Assembly (NCBI GenBank): GCA_045107085.1 | Contig: JBGCFT010000088.1 | Coordinates: 3,935-67,934 of the forward strand | Origin: NORP309 sp045107085 | GTDB lineage: Bacteria; Pseudomonadota; Gammaproteobacteria; Xanthomonadales; Marinicellaceae | Length of the DNA stretch: 64,000 bases | Reading direction: 5' to 3' | Shown: positions 26,261-34,563 of the stretch, one piece after another | Numbering within the stretch: position 1 is the first letter of the stretch | Layout: the number at the start of each line of letters is the position of its first letter | Program-made: the position numbers and the translations under genes | Notes under the pieces: model-generated | What the model was told of the DNA's origin: nothing | Database searches by the model: none | The model's input: only the letters and a program-made list of their open reading frames with translations

Positions 26261-27018
26261 TGAGGTTTAACATTTAGTTTATTCCAATCTTTATGGTTAA
26301 CATTGTTATATAGACCACCGTATTGATTGATAATATAGTCATATAAAAGCCTGTCTTGTTGCACAAGTTTATTTAATACATTCATGCTTGATTGACTGAG
26401 GTTAAAATCTTTTTGGTAACCGGATTGAGCAACATTTACCTTCGGAAATTTTGGCTGAGAAATATTTAATGAATCAAACAATACCTGATTAAAAAGTTCT
26501 AGTTTTGATAGGCAGCCAAGTACAAACTTAAATTTTTTAATGGTTTTTAGCGCTTCAACGAAGCTTTTGTTTTTTCCAAAATACCGGCATTGATGGTTCT
26601 CAATTCTATTTCGAAAAGCCGGGCAATTAATTAATGTGTTTTCAAAACTTAAGGGGTCAAATCCTTTTTTCTTGAACCAGTTTTTCTTATGGTTTTCTTG
26701 GGTAATAAAATAATTAAAAAGAGACAAAACACTTGGAATAGGATCTCTAATAACGCTTAAATATATATATTTTGAATTATTATAGAAGTCAATAAAACGG
26801 TGTCCTCCCAAAATTTTATGGCATCTGACTTCATCAATAAGAAAGGTATTGGTCTCAGAGTCAATGCCATACCAAAAAACATCAGTGTGATTAAAGTTTT
26901 CGTAGAAAAAAATTCTTTGGGATGTGCCTGCCGACTTTTCTATATGAAGGTAAACCAATTTAAATTTTGACTTATTAAAGAAAGGATTAAATTTATAAAT
27001 ATTTTGAATAATTCCCAT
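26257..27018 (-). CDS. Sulfotransferase-family protein
   Basis: A 253-residue protein with sulfotransferase PAPS-binding features: a 5'-phosphosulfate loop LHIEKSAGTSQR at residues 24-35 and a 3'-phosphate-binding-like segment LSVIRDPIPSVLS near residue 90. Such enzymes (Gal-3-O/heparan type) sulfate carbohydrates, so surface glycan is a likely substrate. Its stop codon overlaps that of the convergent pfp gene. It is 13 bp downstream of tsaB on the same strand. Codon usage appears more AT-rich and Asn/Lys/Phe-rich than flanking housekeeping genes. Confidence 0.75.
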   Translation of the reverse strand: MGIIQNIYKFNPFFNKSKFKLVYLHIEKSAGTSQRIFFYENFNHTDVFWYGIDSETNTFLIDEVRCHKILGGHRFIDFYNNSKYIYLSVIRDPIPSVLSLFNYFITQENHKKNWFKKKGFDPLSFENTLINCPAFRNRIENHQCRYFGKNKSFVEALKTIKKFKFVLGCLSKLELFNQVLFDSLNISQPKFPKVNVAQSGYQKDFNLSQSSMNVLNKLVQQDRLLYDYIINQYGGLYNNVNHKDWNKLNVKPH

Positions 27019-27031
27019 TAGCTAATAAAAC

Positions 27032-27688
27032 TTAAGGCTCTCTCAAGTAAATAGGCTCTATATTTTCTATATGCGTTGAGAACTTAATAAAACCATTCTT
27101 AACCATATCTAACATGTCTTGGGCTTGTGAATATTGGTTTGTATCATAAGGCATAGGCATAGATTCAGCAAATGCTTGTAGTTCTGGATAAACAGAAAAA
27201 GCACTACCAATGTAGGCATCAACTTGAGAAAGGTTGATATCTGAAGCATTTGTTACCACTTCTTTCGATAATTGTTTGATATGGTGATCTTTAATTAAAT
27301 ACTTTGCAGAGTAAGTTTCATTCATTCGTGCATCAGTGGCCACAAGTATCTTTTGTTCTTTTGAGGTGTCTAACTTTTTGTAGGCAGCAAAAGCCAGTGT
27401 TTCCAAATTGGAAACAGGTAAGACAGGAATATTTAACGCCAGAGCCAATCCTTGAGCAACACCTACACCTATGCGAACACCTGTGAATGCTCCTGGACCT
27501 TGACCTACAATTAAACCTTCAATATCAGACTTTAATACATTGGCTTCACAGAGCAATTCATCTATAAAAGGCAAGATAATTTCTGCATGAAGCCTTGGTT
27601 GAACTGAACTTTTATGAAATATTTTGCCATTGGCCCACAAAGCTGCAGAGCAACATTCAGTAGCGGTATCAATGGCAAGTAGTATCAT
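27032..27688 (-). CDS. tsaB: tRNA t6A biosynthesis protein TsaB
   Basis: A 218-residue ASKHA-fold protein that partners TsaD in N6-threonylcarbamoyl-adenosine synthesis at tRNA position 37. The N-terminal MILLAIDTATECCSAAL and the GQGPGAFTGVRIGVGVAQG motif are diagnostic. Length is close to E. coli TsaB (231). It follows ppa by 9 bp on the minus strand. TsaC, which makes the carbamoyl-adenylate, is also in this window at 43.2 kb. Confidence 0.93.
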   Translation of the reverse strand: MILLAIDTATECCSAALWANGKIFHKSSVQPRLHAEIILPFIDELLCEANVLKSDIEGLIVGQGPGAFTGVRIGVGVAQGLALALNIPVLPVSNLETLAFAAYKKLDTSKEQKILVATDARMNETYSAKYLIKDHHIKQLSKEVVTNASDINLSQVDAYIGSAFSVYPELQAFAESMPMPYDTNQYSQAQDMLDMVKNGFIKFSTHIENIEPIYLREP

Positions 27689-27697
27689 CTTATCTTC

Positions 27698-28246
27698 TTA
27701 GAAACGGGGTTTATTTTCTTTTGCATCAAATGCTTCAATTGAATCACGGATTTCTTGTTTGGCTTCATCTGGACCGCCCCAACCTTCAATCTTAACCCAT
27801 TTTCCTTTTTCTAGGTCTTTGTAATGTTCAAAAAAGTGAGAAATTTGATCAGTAATAAAATTAGGTAAATCTCTAACAGATTCTACATCTGAGTACAGAT
27901 TAGTCACTTTACCAACTGGAACTGCAACAATCTTAGCATCTTCGCCAGCTTCATCAGTCATTTTTAAAACACCAACGGGTCGGCATTTAACTACAGAGCC
28001 AGGTAATAAAGGTGTTGGCATAATAACTAAGACATCAACAGGGTCACCATCGCCACATAAAGTGTGCGGAACAAAACCGTAATTACAAGGGTAACGCATT
28101 GAAGTATTAAGTACTCGATCAACAAAGATTAATCCAGAATCTTTGTCTACTTCATATTTTACTGCTTCACCATTAACAGGTATTTCAATTACCACATTAA
28201 TGTCATTAGGTACATCGTTACCAACGGCTACGTGTCTTAAGCCCAT
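27698..28246 (-). CDS. ppa: Inorganic pyrophosphatase (family I)
   Basis: A 182-residue soluble pyrophosphatase. Active-site features include YPCNYGFVPHTLCGDGDPVDVLV (residues ~53-75), with the Asp trio for metal binding, and MTDEAGEDAKIVAVP. E. coli Ppa has 176 residues. It hydrolyses the PPi that the nearby PPi-type phosphofructokinase would use, so the two may compete for the same pool. First gene of the ppa-tsaB unit. Confidence 0.95.
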   Translation of the reverse strand: MGLRHVAVGNDVPNDINVVIEIPVNGEAVKYEVDKDSGLIFVDRVLNTSMRYPCNYGFVPHTLCGDGDPVDVLVIMPTPLLPGSVVKCRPVGVLKMTDEAGEDAKIVAVPVGKVTNLYSDVESVRDLPNFITDQISHFFEHYKDLEKGKWVKIEGWGGPDEAKQEIRDSIEAFDAKENKPRF

Positions 28247-28400
28247 AATATTATCCTTTCAAAAAGGCGGAATTATACTGACTTTCATTAAAAAACCATA
28301 GTTAGATAGTATTTAAAAGGATGAAAATTGTGAAAAAATCATTTAGTCTGCAGGATTCTCTGCTTATAATGCTAGATTCTAGCAATTCTGATAATTTTAT

Positions 28401-29411
28401 ATGTCTCAAAAAACAGCGCTGATAACCGGTGTTACTGGCCAAGATGGCGCATTGTTGTCACATTATTTATTAAAGCAAGGCTATAAGATCATAGCGCCAA
28501 CAAGAAAAAATCCAAAAACATCAAAATTGCAAAGTTTAGGGGTTGATTTGAACCACAATATTACATTCATTGAATATAATAAATGGTCAGATTTTTTAGA
28601 TATAATCAAGCTTCATGAACCTGATGAAGTTTATCATTTGGCAGCCATGAGTCATGTAGGTGATTCTCACAAAAACCCAGAAAAAGTTTTTGATGTGAAT
28701 ACTACGTGGACCATTACTTTATTAAGCGCTGTTGCCAAACAGAAAAAGAAGATAAAATTCTTTTTTGCCTCTAGTTGTGAAATATTCCAAAATAACCTTA
28801 CTAAGAAAGTATCTGAGGAAGATTTAATGCGGCCCGATAATCCTTATGGAATATCAAAATTAAGTGCCCATACAATGGTTGAGTACTTTCGAAATATTAA
28901 GGGTGTTTTTGCCTGTAATGGTATATTGTTTAATCATGAATCAGAGATCAGAGATGACAACTTTGTCAGTAAAAAAATATGCTCTGAAGTAGCAAGAATC
29001 GTAAAAAATGCAGGAAAACCACTTTGTTTAGGCAATATTGAAGCAAAAAAAGATTGGGGTTATGCTCCAGATTACGTCAAAGCTTTTCACTCAATGCTTT
29101 TACAGAATAAACCAGATGACTATATTATTTCAACTGGAGTTTTACATTCGGTTAAAGACATGGTTGATTGTGCATTTAAAGCTTTAGATTATCCCATTAG
29201 TTGGCAAGGCAAAGGATTGGAGACAAAAGCACAGAATCAAGCTGGAGAAATAGTTGTTGCTATCAATGAAAAATATTTTCGTCCCCTAGACAATCGCTTT
29301 CTTATTGGCAACAACGAGAAAGCAAAAAAAGATTTAAAGTTTAATAACACAACGCCTTTTGCCCAATGGGTAAAATCAATGACATTAGAAGAGTATAATA
29401 AATTAAAATGA
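28401..29411 (+). CDS. GDP-mannose 4,6-dehydratase-like NAD-dependent epimerase
   Basis: A 336-residue extended SDR enzyme. The NAD(P)-binding motif is ITGVTGQDGALL near residues 8-19, as in Gmd. The catalytic triad looks like Ser124/125, Glu127 and Tyr149-x3-Lys153 (YGISK). FNHESEIRDDNFVSKKI corresponds to the Gmd substrate segment FNHESPRRGxxFVTRKI, but the two expected arginines are partly changed. It likely makes a GDP-sugar intermediate for surface glycan. It overlaps the glycosyltransferase gene by 4 bp. Confidence 0.8.
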   Translation: MSQKTALITGVTGQDGALLSHYLLKQGYKIIAPTRKNPKTSKLQSLGVDLNHNITFIEYNKWSDFLDIIKLHEPDEVYHLAAMSHVGDSHKNPEKVFDVNTTWTITLLSAVAKQKKKIKFFFASSCEIFQNNLTKKVSEEDLMRPDNPYGISKLSAHTMVEYFRNIKGVFACNGILFNHESEIRDDNFVSKKICSEVARIVKNAGKPLCLGNIEAKKDWGYAPDYVKAFHSMLLQNKPDDYIISTGVLHSVKDMVDCAFKALDYPISWQGKGLETKAQNQAGEIVVAINEKYFRPLDNRFLIGNNEKAKKDLKFNNTTPFAQWVKSMTLEEYNKLK

Positions 29412-30556
29412 AAGTTATCTTGAACGTAGATGCCATTACTGGTCCATTAACAGGCATTGGAAACTATGCCAATCAATTGGCAAAAAAGTTACCCAACAAT
29501 CCTGAAATAGAGGAACTTAAATTATATTCATCCCACCGTTGGATTAAAGACCCTGATCATGCATTAAAGGCAAATCAAATGTTAGCAAGTATTCGCAAAA
29601 ACGTGCCATTAAAAGGCACTGCGTTAAAATTATATACTTGGCAGAAGAATTTATGGTTCAAAAAAAAGAGTAAACCTTTCGACAAAAACTATTTATTACA
29701 CAGTCCTAATTATCTATTATTGCCCTTTGAAGGCAAATCTCTTACAACCATACATGACTTATCTTTTATTCGTTATCCAGAAACGCATCCAAAAGAACGT
29801 GTGGCAATTTTAGAAAAAGAACTACCAAAATCAATTGATCAAGCCAGTGCAATCATTACTGACTCTCATTATATTAAAGATGAAGTACATAAAATATTAG
29901 GTATTGAAGAGAAGAAGATTCATGTGGTTCCATTGGGAGTCAGTCAAGATTACAAGCCTTTTACAAAAGAAGAATATTTACCTATATTAAAAAAATACAA
30001 TCTTGATAAAAATAAATACATTTTGTCTGTAGCAACATTAGAACCCAGAAAAAACTTGAATTCCCTAATTGACGCCTATTTGTTATTGCCAAAAAAAGTG
30101 AGAAAAGAATACAAGCTGGTCGTAGCAGGTGCCAGAGGTTGGCTCAGTAAAAACTTACTGTTAAGAATTGAAGCCTTGGCAAAAAGAGGCGATATTATAT
30201 CATTAGGTTATATAGATTATGATGACTTGCCTTATATCTACTCAGGCTCATATGGATTTGCTTTACCCTCATTGTATGAAGGTTTCGGCTTGCCAATTCT
30301 TGAAGCAATGGCTGCAGGCACTCCTGTGATGACTTCAACTTCTTCCTCATTACCTGAGGTTGCGGCTGGTGCAGCTATCTTAACTAATGCCAATGATATA
30401 GAAGATATTTCAGCAGGTTTAATGCAGCTAATCGAAGATCAAAAATGGAGGAAAGAAGCAGTCACAAAAGGACTTTTGAGAGCGCAAACATACACATGGG
30501 AAAAGTGCATCAATAAAACAGTAGATGTTTATCAACATGTGCTAAACAACACTTAA
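29408..30556 (+). CDS. Glycosyltransferase family 4 (GT-B) protein
   Basis: A 382-residue GT-B glycosyltransferase. The N-terminal acceptor domain begins with LNVDAITGPLTGIGNYANQL. The donor-binding C-terminal domain has the hallmark LPSLYEGFGLPILEAMAAG (E-x7-E) and VATLEPRKNLNSLIDA. No signal peptide is seen, so it is cytoplasmic. Translationally coupled (ATGA) with the Gmd-like gene, and together they probably add a deoxysugar or mannose derivative to a surface polysaccharide. Confidence 0.88.
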   Translation: MKVILNVDAITGPLTGIGNYANQLAKKLPNNPEIEELKLYSSHRWIKDPDHALKANQMLASIRKNVPLKGTALKLYTWQKNLWFKKKSKPFDKNYLLHSPNYLLLPFEGKSLTTIHDLSFIRYPETHPKERVAILEKELPKSIDQASAIITDSHYIKDEVHKILGIEEKKIHVVPLGVSQDYKPFTKEEYLPILKKYNLDKNKYILSVATLEPRKNLNSLIDAYLLLPKKVRKEYKLVVAGARGWLSKNLLLRIEALAKRGDIISLGYIDYDDLPYIYSGSYGFALPSLYEGFGLPILEAMAAGTPVMTSTSSSLPEVAAGAAILTNANDIEDISAGLMQLIEDQKWRKEAVTKGLLRAQTYTWEKCINKTVDVYQHVLNNT

Positions 30557-30604
30557 ATCTTGTGTGTTAGTTTTTAACTGTGCATAATGCGCAATCAAAT
30601 TTTA

Positions 30605-30722
30605 TTAGGTGTCGATTCATCATCATTAATTGAGATAATCGGTGAAAAGGGAATCTGGTGAAAATCCAGAGCTACCCCCGTAACGGTAATTTATCAAATA
30701 AGTCCGGAGACCTGCCTAATAG
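30605..30722 (+). promoter_or_regulatory. Cobalamin riboswitch
   Basis: The aptamer core is recognisable. GGTG at 30608 begins P1/P2, followed by GAAAAGGGAA and the hairpin TCTGG-TGAAAA-TCCAGA. The near-invariant segment GCTACCCCCGTAACGG contains the B12-box core, and AGTCCGGAGACCTGCCT completes the 3' side. Binding adenosylcobalamin is expected to hide the ribosome site of the downstream btuB. No Rho-independent terminator is evident between aptamer and gene, so control is probably translational. Confidence 0.92.
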
Positions 30723-30766
30723 ATCTATTTTAATTATTATTATCGCGGTGGGCGATGGAGAAATCA

Positions 30767-32608
30767 ATGAAGCAAACAATCAAACATTGTTTTGTATTCT
30801 TATTGTTAGGAATATATACAACAATTTACGCCACAGAAGAAGTCTATCAACAAGACACTACAACAGTAACAGCCTCACGTTATGAACAAAACAAAGACGA
30901 TATTATTCCATCAATAACCATTATTGATCGAGCAGATATACTTAGTTTACAAGCCAACTCTATTTTGGATGTATTGTCCTTACAACAAGGCTTAGATGTA
31001 GCAAGAAATGGAGGAGTTGGAACAGCAACAAGTGTTTTTATGAGGGGTACAAATTCCAATCATAGCCTTGTACTTATTAATGGAATGAGAGTAGGGTCAG
31101 CGTTTACAGGAGGATTTGCTTGGGAAAATATACCTGTTTCACAAATTGAAAGAATAGAAATAGTTCGTGGAACTCGGGTGAGTTATTATGGATCTGATGC
31201 CATGGGTGGCGTTATCAATATCATCACGAGGTCAGAAGAAAACACATACGCCCGTTACACATTTGGTTCTTTTGATACGCATAATTTTGATTTGGGTTTT
31301 GGAAATTCTTTCAATGATTCTCAATACAGCATAGTCATTGGCAGTCAAAAAACGGATGGGTTTTCTGCAACCAATGAAGCAAACTTATTTTCATATGATC
31401 CTGATGATGATGGTTATGAAAATCAAAGTGTGAATATAAATTACTCAAAAAATACACAAGAAGGTGTGTTTAATTTCAATTTTCTTCAAGCCAATGCCGA
31501 CAGTGATTTTGACACAGGCAATAGTGACTCTAAGGAACGCTCAACTAAAATTGCATGGAAAAATACTCTTTTTAATCAGTGGGATTCAGAGGTTTCATTT
31601 GCTAATAACTACAACCTTTTAGATACAAAGGTTTTCGGTTCTATTTTTGATTCAAACAGAAACAGTTTTGACTGGATTCTGAATAAAAAAATAAATAATA
31701 GTCAAGTTGGACTTGGCATTAATTATCGTTCTGAAAAGGCTGAGTTTACAAATTTAAATGCTCTTGTTGCGAGTTTTTCTGATAAACGCAATAATTTAGC
31801 TGCTTTTGGAAATTGGCAAGTTTCACACAATAACAATATTTTTTCAATCAGTGGTCGATTTGATGACAACTCTATTTATGGCAGCGATTTTTCTTCTGAT
31901 TTTTCCTGGGCAAATCGCTTGAGTGAGACAAGTATGCTGAATTTATCTGTTGGCACCGCTTTTCATGCACCGAGTATTAGTGAATTATTTTCACCGAATT
32001 TTCAAGGCACAGTTATTTCACCATTAACAGGTGAAAGTGTTTTTGTGTTTTCATTTGAAGGAAACCTTAATTTAAAACCAGAAGAATCAATTAACTATGA
32101 GTTAGGGTATAAAACAGAAATATCTGACAACCAAAACTTTAGCGCTAATTTATTTTATTATAAGATAGACAACTTAATTGATTTTCAAGGACCAACTTTT
32201 AAACCTGTTAATATCAATGAGGCTTCAATAAAAGGACTTGAATCAGCTTATACATACAGAGATAAAGGTTATGTTTTTAATATTAACGCAACAATTCAAG
32301 ACGCCAAAGATTCATTAACCGGATCTGCATTATTACGTAGACCCGACCACAAACTAAACATCAATTTGGATAAAACAATTAACCAAATTTCATTTGGTTC
32401 AAGCTTACGATACGCTTCAAAAAACCCAGATTTTGGAATTATGTTGGATGGATACATTGTATTGGACGTAAGATCCAGTTATAGAATTAATCAAAATTGG
32501 GCGGTAGGATTAAAAGTTGAAAATGCTTTGAATAAAGATTATCAAATAATAAACGGTTTTAACACCTCAAATAATGCAGCTTACTTTAGTTTAGAATGGC
32601 AACAATAA
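30767..32608 (+). CDS. btuB: TonB-dependent vitamin B12 receptor BtuB
   Basis: A 613-residue outer-membrane receptor, the same size as E. coli BtuB (614). It has a signal peptide (residues ~1-22), a TonB-box-like TTTVTAS near residue 28, a plug domain (VFMRGTNSNHSLVLINGMRVG; YGSDAMGGVINIITR) and a 22-strand barrel. The start was set to the ATG at 30767, which has a GGAG site six bases upstream; an ATG at 30755 lies 12 bases earlier. The cobalamin riboswitch directly upstream supports B12 or cobinamide uptake. Confidence 0.92.
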   Translation: MKQTIKHCFVFLLLGIYTTIYATEEVYQQDTTTVTASRYEQNKDDIIPSITIIDRADILSLQANSILDVLSLQQGLDVARNGGVGTATSVFMRGTNSNHSLVLINGMRVGSAFTGGFAWENIPVSQIERIEIVRGTRVSYYGSDAMGGVINIITRSEENTYARYTFGSFDTHNFDLGFGNSFNDSQYSIVIGSQKTDGFSATNEANLFSYDPDDDGYENQSVNINYSKNTQEGVFNFNFLQANADSDFDTGNSDSKERSTKIAWKNTLFNQWDSEVSFANNYNLLDTKVFGSIFDSNRNSFDWILNKKINNSQVGLGINYRSEKAEFTNLNALVASFSDKRNNLAAFGNWQVSHNNNIFSISGRFDDNSIYGSDFSSDFSWANRLSETSMLNLSVGTAFHAPSISELFSPNFQGTVISPLTGESVFVFSFEGNLNLKPEESINYELGYKTEISDNQNFSANLFYYKIDNLIDFQGPTFKPVNINEASIKGLESAYTYRDKGYVFNINATIQDAKDSLTGSALLRRPDHKLNINLDKTINQISFGSSLRYASKNPDFGIMLDGYIVLDVRSSYRINQNWAVGLKVENALNKDYQIINGFNTSNNAAYFSLEWQQ

Positions 32609-32631
32609 ACAATCTGATAAAATAACAATTA

Positions 32632-33219
32632 CTAGTGATGGCTTATAACTTTTGGTTTATAGCTAAAATGCCCGACAATTTTAAATTCGAATAACATATC
32701 ATCTAGTTTCGGCCCCCAGCCAATGTTGTGAATAACCTTATAACGGTTGGGGTCTTTATCAGATCTAATATTACTTATAATTCCAATGTGGGGCAAGTTG
32801 TTTGGCAATCTCCACGTGACGATATTACCGGGCTTATAAGTGTTGGCTTGTTGGTTAACGGGCAAAATAGTCCCGTTTCTTTTGAAGAATTCTTCAAGAT
32901 TAGGGACTCTTCTGTGATCAATATTTGTATCGGGCTTTTTTAAACCCCAAATATTAGGATAATCTCCAAAGTTTTTTTTCATATCCTCATGAACCAACTC
33001 TTGAAGATCTATACCAAGGCTCCTGTAGCTTCTGATCACCACATCTGTACAAACTCCTTTTCTTGGGTCTACATCTCCGTTAGGATAATCGATAGATTGG
33101 TAGCTGCCATCGTAAACCACTTGATGGTTTAGTCTTTCTAGTGCGGCATCTACAAGGTGCTGTTCAGCTACTGCAAGATTAGCTATTAATAAAAAAAAAC
33201 CAATAAAAAATTTAATCAT
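32632..33219 (-). CDS. DUF1287 family secreted protein
   Basis: A 195-residue protein with a signal peptide (MIKFFIGFFLLIANLAVA). It belongs to the DUF1287 (YiJF-type) group, which looks like a cysteine peptidase/amidase fold: Cys57 in GVCTDVVIRSYRSLGID, then DHRRVPNL, GNIVTWRLPNNLPHIGIIS with a His, and VIHNIGWGP. The catalytic role in cell-wall or other substrates is inferred from fold similarity only. Convergent with btuB. Confidence 0.8.
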   Translation of the reverse strand: MIKFFIGFFLLIANLAVAEQHLVDAALERLNHQVVYDGSYQSIDYPNGDVDPRKGVCTDVVIRSYRSLGIDLQELVHEDMKKNFGDYPNIWGLKKPDTNIDHRRVPNLEEFFKRNGTILPVNQQANTYKPGNIVTWRLPNNLPHIGIISNIRSDKDPNRYKVIHNIGWGPKLDDMLFEFKIVGHFSYKPKVISHH

Positions 33220-33302
33220 AAAAATATGACATTAATGATAAATATAAAGTTCAGCTCTTTTTTTTAATATTTAATAATAAAACTTCTCTATGTATTGTTA
33301 CG

Positions 33303-34559
33303 TTATTCAAATCCGTTTTTAAATATTTCATCAGTTTGAAACAATCCAATACTTTGTGACCCTGTGTACCCAGGAAAAACAGTATCAATATTTGGATTGC
33401 CTAAAAAGTTTCTAATGATATCACTAAGCGGTTGACGAAAATCAGTTGTCATTTGTAAGTCCGTATTCAAGTATAAATCATCATCAGTGATTCCAGGGAA
33501 GGTACCCAGAACTTGTCCGCCATTAATGGCTCCACCAACCACCATCATAGCTTGAGCTGTCCCGTGATCTGTTCCTCTGTTTCCATTTTCTCTGACACGA
33601 CGACCAAAATCTGTTTGTGTGGTTAAAACAACTTGTTCATCTTTTCCTGCTGCAGTTAAGTCATCAAAAAACGCACCAATAGCGGTTGAAACATTACCTA
33701 ATCTATCGGCATAAGAGCCTGTTCCATTATTACCAGAATTTTCATGAGTATCCCAGCCACCATAATCAACAGTGGCAACTTGTAATCCTAAATTAGACTT
33801 GATTACTTGAGCAATGAGCCCTAAATCTTGGGCCAATGATTCATTGGGATAGGAATCTGGAATAGATAAATCTAAATCAGTAATGATATTGATGTTGTCA
33901 ATCGTTGCTTGCATGGCATTGCCTAATAAATCAGAATTAGAGTGTATTTGATTCAAGGTAAATAAATGTTCTTCAGCATATCGGCCTGGATTTGGGTGAA
34001 AACTACCAGGATCATCTACTGACAAGACGTTTGTATCACCTTGTTGACTCACAGGAGGGTTGCCTGGTGACATTGATGGGATAACAGCAGAGTTATTGAT
34101 ACTTGGTGATGAGTTAACGTGGCGAGCTAACCAACCATCAATATATGAAGATACACCTGGTGTGCCATAATCAAACATTGCTTGAGATTCAAAATGCGAG
34201 CGTGAGCTTAAACCTTCTGGCATACCCACAGCATGAATCATCGCCATTTTACCTTGTGTATACAATGATTGAAGATGAGTGCATTGTGGAGATAATCCAA
34301 AAGCATGATTTAAGTTTAGAATCAGGTCAAGTGGAACTTGAATATTGGGCCTTTTTCCTTCATATTCAGTTCTATTGATACCTGTTCTTGGGATTAAAAA
34401 GTTCATGGCATCCATTCCTCCACGGAAAAACAAATGAACCAGCGATTTTTCCGCACTTAAGTCATTGGATCCTCTGTTATTAATGCCCAGTGTAATGCCT
34501 GTTCCTGCTAATGTGAAAAAAGCAGTTGAGCCTTGTAAAAATTGTCTGCGTGTTATCAT
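33303..34559 (-). CDS. DUF1501 Tat-exported protein
   Basis: A 418-residue protein of the DUF1501 (sulfatase-like) family. It begins MITRRQFLQGSTAFFTLAGTG, a twin-arginine signal, so it is exported folded. Family features include LVHLFFRGGMDAMNFLIPR, a GLSSRSHFESQAMFDYGTPG block, TVDYGGWDTHE and a DHGTAQAMMVVGG C-terminal segment. The start at 34559 opens the Tat signal directly; a longer frame would overlap the upstream gene's end. It forms the usual pair with the DUF1800 gene. The molecular function is unknown. Confidence 0.88.
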   Translation of the reverse strand: MITRRQFLQGSTAFFTLAGTGITLGINNRGSNDLSAEKSLVHLFFRGGMDAMNFLIPRTGINRTEYEGKRPNIQVPLDLILNLNHAFGLSPQCTHLQSLYTQGKMAMIHAVGMPEGLSSRSHFESQAMFDYGTPGVSSYIDGWLARHVNSSPSINNSAVIPSMSPGNPPVSQQGDTNVLSVDDPGSFHPNPGRYAEEHLFTLNQIHSNSDLLGNAMQATIDNINIITDLDLSIPDSYPNESLAQDLGLIAQVIKSNLGLQVATVDYGGWDTHENSGNNGTGSYADRLGNVSTAIGAFFDDLTAAGKDEQVVLTTQTDFGRRVRENGNRGTDHGTAQAMMVVGGAINGGQVLGTFPGITDDDLYLNTDLQMTTDFRQPLSDIIRNFLGNPNIDTVFPGYTGSQSIGLFQTDEIFKNGFE

Positions 34560-34563
34560 GATA

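Noticed and set aside
30658..30885. 75-residue frame beginning inside the cobalamin riboswitch
   Set aside because: It covers the structured aptamer and then runs out of frame through the btuB signal peptide, so it is not a real gene.
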